DNA of 60,000 bases, from positions 128,501-188,500 of the forward strand of contig NC_088313.1 of NCBI RefSeq assembly GCF_910592395.1, written 5' to 3'. The notes beneath the pieces were generated by a model that was not told the DNA's origin, did not search any database, and worked only from the letters and a program-made list of their open reading frames with translations. The translations under genes were made by a program, and so were the position numbers. Shown one piece after another: positions 10,719-21,078 of the stretch; the first letter of the stretch is position 1, and each line of letters begins with the position of its first letter. This DNA is from Lineus longissimus. Taxonomy: Eukaryota; Nemertea; Pilidiophora; Heteronemertea; Lineidae.

Positions 10719-10880
10719 GCCAACTTACCACCATCTCACAATGGTGAAGTCACCGTTCACCATGGTGAATTCTGACTCAGAGTTTACCATAGTCACCATG
10801 GTAAATATTTCTCACCGTCCCAATTCATATGCTGTCAGTTTACCATGGTGATTTGTGGATTTACCATGGTTAAATTGAGA
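10719..10880. repeat. Cluster of CACCATGGTG / TACCATGGTA palindromes
   Basis: At least four palindromic or near-palindromic cores are packed into about 160 bp: TTCACCATGGTGAA at about 10758, CACCATGGTAAAT at about 10795, TTTACCATGGTGA at about 10840 and TTTACCATGGTTAAA at about 10860. Half-sites lie between them. It looks like a degenerate palindromic tandem repeat. Confidence 0.7.
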
Positions 10881-10930
10881 CACATTTTTCGTAAGGGATA
10901 TCATGAGTGATAATTGGGACTTATTCACGT

Positions 10931-11000
10931 AGATGGAGACCGGTGGGATTCGAACCAGCGCAAAAAAGACCCACGCGCAGTGTCGCCAACCGCCCCAATC
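10931..11000 (-). mobile_element. tRNA-derived SINE-like fragment, family 2
   Basis: On the minus strand GCTGGTTCGAATCCCACC is a good RNA polymerase III B box, preceded by a T-run and GCG. The same T-run, GCG and B box recur in + orientation at 12671-12750, where an A-box-like segment is also present. No intact cloverleaf. Confidence 0.5.
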
Positions 11001-11200
11001 CCCCGTGCTGAATATGTACCGGCTACCGCTCTCTCCATCATCAACGACGATGTATGTCGGTGCAGGCCGTGCGAGGTCGTTTCAATGAAAAAGACGCACG
11101 CCACTGCGGTACCTGTACCTGAGAAAACTTGCCGTTTTAGGCAGATTTGCGATGATTGAAACAATACATCTACCTCATAATTCTTGTACTCGAACGCCCG

Positions 11201-11450
11201 GAATCAGTATGTGCTGGAGTTTGAAAAGTTTGGGTGCGGGGTATGATAATGATGATAATGAAAATGTTTACATCTGTACATGGATGATTAGATAACAAGA
11301 CAAGGAAGAAGAAAAAAATTTTTAAAAAATTCGGCAGATTCACCGGGGGTCGAACCCGTGACCAGCCGATCCACAGTCAAACACCTTCAGCGCTGAACCG
11401 TCAAGGCTTTCATGTTGAAATGGGGATTTTATTCGCCTCTTATATGCGGT
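11201..11450 (-). mobile_element. tRNA-related SINE-like repeat, family 1, copy 1
   Basis: On the minus strand 'ggttcagcgctgaagg' (A-box-like) lies 40-odd bases before CGGGTTCGACCCCCGG (B box); a body of about 130 bp with 'gatgataatgat' follows, ending in a conserved stretch around 'aaactccagcacatactga'. The copy at 32790-33055 shares the tRNA-like part, this core, and text on the far side of the tRNA-like part. The element therefore extends past the polymerase III head. Confidence 0.65.
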
Positions 11451-12013
11451 ATGCAAACGAGCGCGCCACAATAGTGACAAGGTCGCGCAGGTGGCAAAGT
11501 GATTAGCCGAAATAGTTCCAAGTAATCGTATATTTCGATAGTTGTACAGATTTTTCTCAACATATCGTATGTATATACCTCAGTGATATAAAAGATTATC
11601 TTTGCAGTTGATTTAACGTTTGAATGACCTTTTTTTTTTAAATTTTCAAAATCGAGGTCAGCAGGGTCAGACACAATCATTTATTGTTTTGAAAGACTCC
11701 GGCAGGGTCAAAAGAAACAGTTGTTGGCGCCGATGATGTCAGCAATATGGCGAATTTCCGCCCCACCCGTGAGATTTGCTCTCGTCACGTCATGAGCACA
11801 TTGAACTGCTAGTGAACCGTGCTCAATATGTACCGGCTACCGCTCTCTCCATCATCAACGACGATATATGTCGGTGCCGGCCGTGCGAGGTCGTTTCAAT
11901 GAAAAAGACGCACGCCACTGCCGTACCCGTACCTGAGAAAACTTGCCGTTTTAGGCAGATTTGCGATGATTGAAACAATACATCTACCTCATAATTCATG
12001 TACTCGAACGCCC

Positions 12014-12262
12014 GGAATCAGTATGTGCTGGAGTTTGAAAAGTTTGGGTGCGGGGTATGATAATGATGATAATGAAAATGTTTACATCTGTACATGGATG
12101 ATTAGATAACAAGACAAGGAAGAAGAAAAAATTTTTTTTTAAATTCGGCAGATTCACCGGGGGTCGAACCCGTGACCAGCCGATCCACAGTCAAACACCT
12201 TCAGCGCTGAACCGTCAAGGCTTTCATGTTGAAATGGGGATTTTATTCGCCTCTTATATGCG
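12014..12262 (-). mobile_element. tRNA-related SINE-like repeat, family 1, copy 2
   Basis: Nearly identical to copy 1 because it lies within the second unit of the 812-bp duplication; the A-rich linker before the B box differs in length. Confidence 0.65.
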
Positions 12263-12670
12263 GTATGCAAACGAGCGCGCCACAATAGTGACAAGGTCGC
12301 GCAGGTGGCAAAGTGATTAGCCGAAATAGTTCCAAGTAATCGTATATTTCGATAGTTGTACAGATTTTTCTCAACATATCGTATGTATATACCTCAGTGA
12401 TATAAAAGATTATCTTTGCAGTTGATTTAACGTTTGAATGACCATTTTTAAAAAGTTTTTCAACATCGAGGTCAGCAGGGTCAGACACAATCATTTATTG
12501 TTTTGAAAGACTCCGGCAGGGTCAAAAGAAACAGTTGTTGGCGCCGATGATGTCAGCAATATGGCGAATTTCCGCCCCACCCGTGAGATTTGCTCTCGTC
12601 ACGTCATGAGCACATTGAACTGCTGAACCGTGCTGAATATGTACCGGCTACCGCTCTCCACACCCAATGG

Positions 12671-12750
12671 TATATGGCTCAGTGGTCTGAGGCGCTGACC
12701 CGATTTGTTTTTCTTTTTGCGCTGGTTCGAATCCCACCGAATCTTTGAGA
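12671..12750 (+). mobile_element. tRNA-derived SINE head, family 2
   Basis: 'atggctcagtggtctgaggc' fits a polymerase III A box and 'gctggttcgaatcccacc' a B box, about 45 bases apart, separated by a T-rich anticodon region. No pairing acceptor stem is visible, so this is not a functional tRNA gene. It interrupts the third unit of the 812-bp array. Confidence 0.6.
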
Positions 12751-14640
12751 TCTTATGATGCAAAACTTTAAGGAAGCGTATACTTCGCTTTCCCGTTATA
12801 CACATTCGCCTTCTGGCTATTTCGGCGCGAAAGGTACATATTATTTAGAATATCTCAATAATGTTAGCGGTACCATTTATAAACCTTAAATGTTCCATTA
12901 ACTATCAGCCTGATACAGCAGCTGGTTGTTAATTTTCTCTAGCCCTTGCTGGTAGAACCTTTGAGAAAATGAATATCGTGAACGCTGGCTTCGTGTTATT
13001 TACTAATAGCTTTCGGCTGAGTATAAATGGAATAATCCTTCACTTTTGAACCGAATACGTTAAAGTGCATGTTAATTGAGTCAAAATAGTCCGTCTATCT
13101 TATCCGACCTTGCTGACGATATGTAACGCGTACAGTACCAACATGTCTTCCAGCAAACCCACTTTTCTGATGTGCTTTTGACGCAACCTTTTAGTGAGCT
13201 TTCCAGACAAACATGAATGTCAAATAGAGATAACAACTTCAATCAGACCAAGAAATTGCTACTTTCTAAAGGAAAAAATGGAGCAGGGACGGCCGCATTC
13301 GGCTGGGGACTTTTTCCTTAAGAGACAAGCTCGCCAAAAAAAATGTTACCCTTTCGCCAGAAAAAAATGGAGCGCAGAATGTGCGCCTCGGTGTTTCTAC
13401 AGAACGGTGTTTTGGGCTTGTGAATGAATTTAGAGCGCATTGAGAAGGTGCATGCATTGTAATTTATAAACGTGCTAAATAGGCACCAAATATTTTCTAC
13501 TTCTTTTTTATTTGAAACTGACGTCTTGTGAGGTCAAGGCCGCGCTCTTGTTTTCAATATCAATTTCCATTGTTTTGTACAAGATGAAAAGGGACACCGC
13601 GCATGGGCAACAATACGACTTCTGTTTGTTTTCGAAGGAAACTAGTTTTTATTACTGCGTTTATTCAACATTGAGTCCCTACAAATGCCACCACTAGTTT
13701 CCGTATCAAATGATGTATCCAAACCGTGTCCTGTTCTCGTACAGAAACCAACAACAGAGTAAATCTATCAAATGGTTGATTAATTAACACACTGAGATAG
13801 ATTAGTGCATCTCAGGCAAGATGGTAATTCGTTAAACAACAAACAGGGCACGTCCGGCATGCAGAAGGTGAGCAACAAGGCAAGGTGCCAATTTGTTCCT
13901 TTGACAGCCAGCAGCAAAGCAGCGTGTCCTGTAAGCAGAGCTTTACCGAAATGGTGTCCTTTTTTCCCTGAACTTGGTAAAATCGTAATACATGTACATT
14001 CCCTCTGTCTGCGGCCGGAGCACGAGTGTTCTGTGGGTTGACACTGATTGGTTTTTTCACCCTTGATGCAAAAATGTTTGATGAAAATGAACGAGCTGCT
14101 GAAATGCTGAGTGGAGAGCGCAGATTACATTACACACGACGACCGATGTATCCATTGTATTAGTGTCATTTCTGTCTTCACCAAGAACGTGTTTATCTAA
14201 TTAACGGCCCCAAGTGTATCTGATTCTCAGTTCAAACCCCTACCCCTCGACTAAGATACATAATTAATAGCCTGTTGGCGTTGTACATACAATATAAAAC
14301 GCTAACTTATATCGTGTTACAAGGTAATAAACGTGTTTGAGCCTCGGGCGGGTTTTAATTTGAAATGATGGAACCTACGAATATAGTATCAGGATTGTGG
14401 TATGCGATGTGCCATCAGCGTTCTCAGGGAGAGAGACCGCGTTCGCTATTCAGGTCATGTCGATGTTCATGTAATATTAACGATAAAATTGTCATATAAA
14501 CGTCCCAAGAAAGTCTAGCCATTAGAATAAATGTCCCAAGTGCAGTCAGGCTTCTCTTTCAAATGTTTGATTCGAGGACCAGTGTCAACCGCTGGTAGCG
14601 ACCAATCTGAGTCTGTAATGTCCCTCACTCGCAATCCTAA
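12751..14640. other. No gene recognised
   Basis: Only short, unsupported ORFs. A poorly conserved 'aaaaaatggagc' duplication is present at about 13275 and 13364. Nothing else stands out. Confidence 0.35.
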
Positions 14641-14641
14641 C

Positions 14642-15294
14642 AGTTGGTTGGGACCTGGGTCCCTCACTCTTGGTCTATTCCATGGTATAGGGAGCAGTTT
14701 GTTGAGACCTGGGTCCCTCACTCTTGGTCTATTCCATGGTATAGGGAGCAGTTGGTTGGGACCTGGGTCCCTCACTCTTGGTCTATTCCATGGTATAGGG
14801 AGCAGTTTGTTGAGACCTGGGTCCCTCACTCTTGGTCTATTCCATGGTATAGGGAGCAGTTGGTTGGGACCTGGGTCCCTCACTCTTGGTCTATTCCATG
14901 GTATAGGGAGCAGTTTGTTGAGACCTGGGTCCCTCACTCTTGGTCTATTCCATGGTATAGGGAGCAGTTGGTTGGGACCTGGGTCCCTCACTCTTGGTCT
15001 ATTCCATGGTATAGGGAGCAGTTGGTTGGGACCTGGGTCCCTCACTCTTGGTCTATTCCATGGTATAGGGAGCAGTTGGTTGGGACCTGGGTCCCTCACT
15101 CTTGGTCTATTCCATGGTATAGGGAGCAGTTGGTTGGGACCTGGGTCCCTCACTCTTGGTCTATTCCATGGTATAGGGAGCAGTTGGTTGGGACCTGGGT
15201 CCCTCACTCTTGGTCTATTCCATGGTATAGGGAGCAGTTGGTTGGGACCTGGGTCCCTCACTCTTGGTCTATTCCATGGTATAGGGAGCAGTTG
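14642..15294. repeat. Twelve-copy 54-bp tandem array (minisatellite)
   Basis: Exact 54-bp period with very little divergence. Two unit types exist: A, beginning 'ttggttgggacctgggtccc', and B, beginning 'tttgttgagacctgggtccc'. Their order is A B A B A B A A A A A A. Type A contains the palindrome GGGACCTGGGTCCC, which type B breaks. Because 54 is a multiple of three and the unit lacks stops in several frames, long artefactual ORFs (218-254 residues) appear on both strands; none has family similarity. Confidence 0.95.
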
Positions 15295-16893
15295 ACGTAG
15301 TCGCTTTTAATACAAAATATTTCCAAGACCAAGTTCCAACACTCATCAGTCGCATCTAATTAAAGCGAGATCCGCATATTGTAATGTTAGGCATTTCTTC
15401 ATCGGCGACCACTGTTTACATCATTAGCCCATCTGTCAATTCCTCAGGCCGGCATCATGTCTCCGACCCCAAAAGAAATTGTCCACTTCCTGGGTAATCT
15501 TTTACCCCGTTTTTTTCCAAAATGCTGCATAAACCATGTTGCATCATCAGATTGACAGTGCATATAGACGTAGTTTAGCCCTAAGTGGCGTATTTGATCA
15601 ACATCTTTGGCCAGTAAACAAATCATGCAGATGGGATGGCTGCGTCCGTATATTCCGCGTTTTTTGGTGTCACAGAGTCTGGCAGACGGTCTGGCTCATC
15701 AGCGCAGAGGTCGTGGGTTTTGACTACCGGAGCGTCCGACTTCTCGTCAGAAGGTGATGGGTTCGAGGTCCGACCAGTGGCACTCTCTGTACTTTCAACT
15801 CGCCTGAAGTGGCCAAGCGCAGCGCAGCATATGCGCGTTCCTTGACTTCTGACATGGAGGGTTGAGAATGAATGAAAGGTGAAACCATGTGATAGAGCTG
15901 TCGTCCATTTTCAATCAGCAGTCGGCAGCTGACAGTTGTGATGAAAGAGAATCTCATAGTACCAATCTGCCTCATGGAGTATGACACTTGTCCTCGGTAC
16001 TGTCAAAGCGTTTATTCATCTAAGACTGATGACAGGACCTTTCAGCATACTGTGTGAAGATCCAACGATACGACTGCCACCCACTTTCAATCAGCCGTTG
16101 TGGCAGCCAAGGTGATCAGGATTTCATAGGGTGACGGTGCGGAATCGGTCAGACATCTTATTCGTGTTTCAGTTTGAAGTGCACGCAGTGTGACCAGTAT
16201 TTCTAACGAATGGTATCCAGTCACTGCACTTTGAAAGATTCGTCTCATCCCAATATATTGTCTCTCAACTTCCGTCCCAATAATCTGCTGCGAATTGGAT
16301 GGTCGGCCGATCAAAAACGGACGAACCGCAAATCGGTTTTCGGTACCAACCATAACCGTTATAGTCGAGTATATACCGCCGAATCCAATCACTCTGTTAA
16401 CTTTAGATGGCCAGTCCACCAAAAACGAATGAACCGAAATCTCTTTTCCTTTCCAACCATAAATCACTATAGCCTCATCTGTCGCGTGTACTGAAGGAAA
16501 TGCCAGATAACCTGGCATTCCTGATTCAGTCAACGAAAGGACTTTCATTACAAGCTGAGAGATAACTACGTGACATTACTGAAATCGTGCAGGTATGTCA
16601 GTCAGCTCAGACATGTAATTGTCGTTATCGAGAAAGAGGTACCCATCTACGATCTCGAGTACTCGTTACTTTTTCTGCGTTTACTTGATGGGACTATATG
16701 GTAAAGCCCGGGGAAAATTCCATCGGAAAAACCAAACCATTTTGTTCGACGGCTAAGTTTTCGGCATGAAATCATGAAGTATCCTGCATGTTTGGAGAAG
16801 TCCCGGTCCTACTGGAAGCCATTTTTGTATGAAACACCAACATGTACCATGCCTAAGTTGTGCCTTTAACAATGGTCAAAGTCATTTCATTAT
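15295..16893. other. No gene recognised; SINE relic and short inverted repeat
   Basis: Besides the SINE-like relic at 15690-15810 and a diverged 105-bp direct duplication at 16294-16472, there is a near-palindrome at 16489-16529 (AATGCCAG, five-base loop, CTGGCATT, with outer CTGA/TCAG). A 153-aa minus-strand ORF (16548-16087) spans the duplication but has no recognised domain. Confidence 0.35.
15690..15810 (+). mobile_element. tRNA-derived SINE relic
   Basis: 'agaaggtgatgggttcgaggtcc' is B-box-like and is followed by 'gaccagtggcactctctgta', a phrase typical of tRNA-SINE heads running into a body. An upstream 'aggtcgtgggttttgactacc' looks like a second degenerate B box. A similar relic is at 24670-24790. 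Confidence 0.42.
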
Positions 16894-16947
16894 AGATCCA
16901 AAGTGTATCCTGGCGGTGATTGAGCGAACTGTATTTCGTCTCGCATG
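16894..16947 (+). repeat. Split direct repeat A1 (left terminus of the retroelement)
   Basis: Starts 'agatccaaagtgtatcctgg' and is identical over 54 bases to A2 at 22681-22734; identity stops at 'ttcacc' here and 'gacacc' in A2. Its first 21 bases carry the right arm and part of the spacer of the recombination site. Confidence 0.9.
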
Positions 16948-17466
16948 TTCACCTTACGGTCGGCTTTTTTGTGCGCTCTCAGGTAATTATCTCCGTTTTT
17001 TGCCTATTTCTCGCTATTTTAGATTTTCTATACAGCTATCCCGTTTCTAAGTTTGTGCTCGTCCTTTTGCCAAATTTAGAGTTCGGTAAGGGCTATTATA
17101 AAGCTATAGTGAAGGTTCCAAGTTTTAGGTTACTTGGCAGTTTGGTTATTTGGTATGGCGGCCATTTCGGTTTGGTCATGTATACAGAGGTATAGGAAAT
17201 GCATAGGTAAATGCATTATGGAAATAGGTCTGCTAGGGCAGCAAAACATTAGGTTTTACATTATGTAACATATCGAGGGTTGGGTGCGCACATGCGCTTT
17301 CCCGTCAAGCTCGCCGCGTGATTCGTGTTACGTGACACGCCCTTTTGTGCACGCCGGAGATCCTTTGTTAACTGGCTTTTACACCTTTCAACTGGTTTTA
17401 TAATCCCATTCATAATCTCTGGGCGTGAGTTTAAATTCAGGTCTGGTGGCAATCTTGTTTCACTCC

Positions 17467-17503
17467 CTTCTAGGCCGTGGCTAGATTGCTTCGCTCCTAG
17501 AAG
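17467..17503 (+). repeat. Hairpin in the gag leader
   Basis: CTTCTAGG at 17467-17474 pairs with CCTAGAAG at 17496-17503, ending nine bases before the gag ATG at 17513. A leader hairpin so close to the start could affect translation or packaging; this is inference. Confidence 0.4.
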
Positions 17504-17512
17504 TTTTCTGTC

Positions 17513-18554
17513 ATGGCTTCCAATAACATATTATTGCGGAAAAGGCACTCATTAGTGGGCAGAGATTTGCTGCCCATTTTGAAGCTTCTCGCCCGTTTCA
17601 AGGACGACGACCTCCCGGACCCACTTGCTCGTATACGCCTCAACCGCCCTACCGAACAATTGGACGTCCCCGACATAGCAGTAGCCTTTCAGGAACTCAC
17701 GGGTGAAGATGCGGTAGATTTTTTCAGAATGTCAGGTCGAGAAGATTCGGTAGGCAACTTCCGCCTGATGCTACATTCGGCCATTGTGGTTGCGAACGAG
17801 TATGGACAGCCCGTTGGACAACAATTGCATGAAGACGAAGCACCAGTAGCCAAAGCCCCTCGCCTCGACCGTCAAGAACAGGATGAGGAAACCGCGCCGC
17901 GTTTACGGGAACGAATTCTAGAACTAGAAAAGAGAGAAAAGAACCGAAAGGCAGAACCGGTGGAGGCAGTCCTGAGGAAGGTGAGGAATTTATCCTTACA
18001 AGTAAAGCCCAACGTTACCCTCATCCTAGCCACTTTAGACGAACTAGTGGCGTGCGCCAAGGACCAAGATCACAAAGATTTGCACCTCTTTTACGAGCTC
18101 GGCAAACAAGCTGAACGTTTCAAAGATACTGTTGATATCCCCACTTTTTGTCTTTCCGCATTGGGTGGAGGCCAGTCTGACGTAATAATGAAAGCTTTAG
18201 CCAAGTGCAAAAAGGCCAAAAAGTTGGTAAAAAAGCCGCTTCGTTCCAGGTCACAGTCTCCACCGGTTACCTCTTCTGCCGTATCCTCTTTCCCCCTTCA
18301 GCATGTTTACGCGCAGCCTCCCCCACCTCCCCAGCATCAGTTTGGCTTTGGTGGCTATGGTGCCGCTTACGGTCAGGGATATGGCGGGGGTTATGGGTAC
18401 GGCAGAGGTAGAGGTCGCGGCAGGGGTTATGGCGGTTATGGTTATGCTAGAAATAACCCGGGCCCATGTAATTTTTTGCGGTGAGGTTGGGCATTGGTAC
18501 AAAGAATGTGAAAAGATGAAGTTGGCAAAGGCCCAATTTGACAACAAGAAATAG
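17513..18554 (+). CDS. Gag-like protein with Gly/Tyr/Arg-rich region and CCHC knuckle, frameshifted
   Basis: The ATG at 17513 opens a 323-residue frame ending at the TGA at 18482-18484. Features: a charged coiled-coil-like stretch at about 122-152 (rich in R, E and K), an SR-type patch near 245-250, a proline run near 266-272 and an RGRGRGRG/GYG-rich tail, as in RNA-binding Gag proteins. Just after the tail the +1 frame continues to the TAG at 18552-18554 and supplies the rest of a C-x2-C-x4-H-x4-C zinc knuckle. Its first Cys is in the original frame and the others in the new one, so the shift lies at the six-T run 18472-18477. Zinc knuckles bind RNA for packaging. The break is a one-base insertion, an assembly homopolymer error, or a frameshift site. 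Confidence 0.75.
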
Positions 18555-18746
18555 GTCTAAGGTAAAATAGTCCGGTACGCTAAGTGGTATAAGTGTATTG
18601 TTTAGAAAACCGTTAATAAGTAAAGCAATTTTGTTTTTGAACATCTTCCTCTCTCTCAGCTCAAGGGATCTTACCCCTTGCGGACCTAGTTCGCGCGAGC
18701 TGTGAGTTAGGAGAAGTTCTCCCTTTGATAGTCTGATACGCCTGTA

Positions 18747-20970
18747 ATGAGATGTTTCTACATTTTATTTTGGTTCTTGCAGGAATCCCCCCCTACTATC
18801 TCACTGGGGCACTTTAAGCCAGAGATTCCAGAATGGGAATATGCGGTGAAATTTAATCCAATTGCTGCCGAAAAGGTCAAGAGGTTACAGGCGTCTTGGA
18901 CTACCATTGGGGAAACTTCTCCTGACTTCACAGCTCAACAATTCAAACTCAATCAGGTTGTAAATGATGTATTACTTCTACAAAAAACTCCGGTGCCTTT
19001 GGACACTTTGCCTTTAAGGGACCCTGAACACTTTGTCGCTGGACAATTGCATCAAAATATTGAACTTTGGAGTTCCATAATGAACGATTTCCCAGAGAGC
19101 GAGATGGTTCACACTTGGTTGGAAAAAGGGGTTGATGTGCATTCTTTCTTTAGGCCATTTAAGGGTGAATTCAAGGGTCAGAAATACAATTTAAACGAAC
19201 CCCCAGTTAGTTTTTTTTCCTAACTCTGTCCATTGTCAGAAACAAGCTGCTTTTATTTCCGAAACCTTGAATGATAGAATCAAAGCAGGTTCAGTCAGAG
19301 TTTGGGGTAAAGTTGGGGAGTGTCCGCCCCCTAAAGTAGTCATGCCCTTGGTAGTTGAACCTTCAAAGCCGAGATTATGCAATGACCAGAGATTCCTTAA
19401 CCTGTGGATTAAGGATTCTCCCTTCACATTAGATACATTGAAAGAAGTACCGCGATTGGTACACAAAGATGCTCTCATGTTTGCCACTGATGAGAAATCG
19501 TGGTATGACCATATTAAATTATCGCTAACTTCGCAAACGTATTTTGGCATGGAATGGGCAGGTTGGTACCTAGTTTGTACGACGCTTCCGTTCGGATGGA
19601 AATCATCGGCTTATGTTTATCAAACTGTAGGCTATGCAGCTACAACCTTCTTAAGACATTTGGGGATCCCAACCATCCAGTATATTGACGACAGATTCTA
19701 CGTGGTCCCTAAGAATATTGACGCGTCAAGCATTCCTTTGCTTTGGGTCTTTTTGGTATTATATATCCTTACAGAACTAAGTTACACGTTCTCCTTGCCA
19801 AAATGTGTTTTACAACCTATGATGGCGCTCAAGTCCTTAGGGTTTCTAGTAGATTCTAGCAGGCAGGCGTTTCTTCTGCCATCTGATAAGAAACAGAAGT
19901 TTAAGGTTTTGCGCGAGGAAATTCTTCGTCAGCCCTTCGTCAGCCTTAAAACGCTACAAAGATTCGCTGGTAAATGCATATCTATGATGTTGGTTTTTCC
20001 GGCCGCAAAACTATTTACGAGAGAGTTGTTTAGCGCAATAGCCAAAGCTTCGAAAAACAGTAAAACCATCCCAATCTCTGGCCCCCTACGGGACGAGATA
20101 CAATTCTGGGCATTTTTGGATGATTGGCATGGGCATTTTTCTTGGAGACCAGAAAAACATTTACATTACGCTCTGGCTACTGATGCTTCGGGATATCGCT
20201 ATGGCGCGGTCACTCTATCAGGGCCACAGGTTGGTCATACTTTAGGTGATTATTGGGCTGCAGATGATATAAGGCCGATTCATGTCAAAGAGGCCGACGC
20301 CCTCTATTCTTCCCTCTTAGCATTGAGTACAAATATAAAAGACCACCGGGTAGACGTTAAAGTCGATAACACAAGCCTAGTTTCGTCGTGGAATAACAAG
20401 GGTTGCAAGGACAACGCCTTAAATGAAATGCTCATAAAATTGTTTCATCTTACTCAGCAATTAAATATTGATTTACGTTTGCAGTACATTTCTTCGGCAG
20501 AAAACCCAGCAGATGCTCCTTCTAGGGCGATTTCAGCTCAGGACACTATGTTGGCAAGTGAAAAATGGTTCCAATTGGAGTTACTCTATGGCCCGCACGG
20601 AGTAGACCTCATGGCATGTGACTCAAATGCAATGCGTTCAATACAGGGCGATGTTTTGAGACATTTTACCCTGCACCCTTCACCTCTGTCAGCGGGTCAA
20701 AATGTTTTCGCCCAGGAAATAGCTAAGGAGCTAAATCCTTACGTTTTCCCACCTATCGCTGTCATTCTACCCCTTATTCAGTTTTTGATCCAGCAGGAAA
20801 TCCCAGTTTGCACGCTTGTGCTACCCATGACGTCACCCGCGCCAATATGGTGGCCACTATTAAAGCCCAGGATAATTTCACAGGTTTGCCTTGGGGTTAA
20901 AGGAGAAAAGGGCGTAGTATATTATCCCTCCAAGCAGGGGTTCATCAGAGATAACGTCGGTTTGAGATGA
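18747..20970 (+). CDS. Reverse transcriptase / RNase H, frameshifted near the N-terminus
   Basis: Copies the element RNA into DNA. The first part (18747-19223, 158 aa) stops after an eight-T run at 19211-19218; the frame continues +1 and its first Met, at 19267, opens 567 residues. In that second part: RT palm TDEKSWYDHI (Asp75), LPFGWKSSAYVYQ, and catalytic YIDD (139-142). RNase H acidic residues are at Asp306 (ATDAS), Glu342 (KEADAL), Asp367 (KVDN) and Asp416 (ENPADAPSR). A C-terminal block with VDLMACDSNA and YVFPPIAVI resembles the region after RNase H in DIRS-group proteins, related in some members to Dam methylases; whether it is an active domain here is unclear. A pyrimidine-rich run ending in CAG at 18780-18782 suggests the true coding start is a spliced exon at 18783 rather than the Met at 18747. 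Confidence 0.85.
18758..18782 (+). promoter_or_regulatory. Candidate 3' splice site before the RT ORF
   Basis: A T-rich tract ends in 'ggttcttgcag' at 18782 and is followed in phase by RT coding sequence. Another strong pyrimidine tract ending in CAG is at 18660. A matching donor could be AAG/GTAAAA at 18559-18567, just after the gag stop. Confidence 0.4.
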
Positions 20971-21039
20971 ACATTAATGGCTTTTCGAATTAGCTGCACA
21001 TCATAATGTGCGATATCCTTCGAATATACTCTGTGGATG

Positions 21040-21063
21040 ACGCTTTAATCTTGATTATTTCAG
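21040..21063 (+). promoter_or_regulatory. Candidate 3' splice site before the recombinase ORF
   Basis: 'ctttaatcttgattatttcag' ends at 21063, and the next five codons (AAA ATC AGC GTT GAC) are in frame with the recombinase ATG at 21079. If spliced to a donor such as AAC/GTCGGT at 20956, RT/RNase H and recombinase would be read as one protein. Confidence 0.4.
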
Positions 21064-21078
21064 AAAATCAGCGTTGAC

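Larger units (their letters stand above)
11011..12635. repeat. Tandem duplication, two ~812-bp units plus a third start
   Basis: 'aatatgtaccggctaccgctctc' (positions 11011, 11825 and 12636) marks the start of each unit, giving periods of 814 and 811 bp. The two full units are nearly identical across their length; differences are point changes and short indels in A/T runs. The third breaks off after about 25 bp into a tRNA-like repeat. Each unit contains the family 1 tRNA-related repeat. An 83-aa minus-strand ORF is duplicated in both but has no recognisable domain. Confidence 0.92.

Noticed and set aside
10925-11164. Paired ORFs of about 80 aa on both strands (and their copies near 11776 and 12243)
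   Set aside because: Duplicated because the 812-bp unit is duplicated; no family resemblance and they overlap SINE-like sequence.
12671-12750. Functional tRNA gene
   Set aside because: A and B boxes are present but no acceptor-stem pairing or standard anticodon loop, so SINE head is the better call. The same holds for 32938-33010 and the copies at about 11340 and 12155.
14515-15300. Long overlapping ORFs (218-254 aa) on both strands with an 18-residue repeat
   Set aside because: They are a direct consequence of a near-perfect 54-bp tandem array whose unit is a multiple of three and lacks stops; no domain and no splice or start context.
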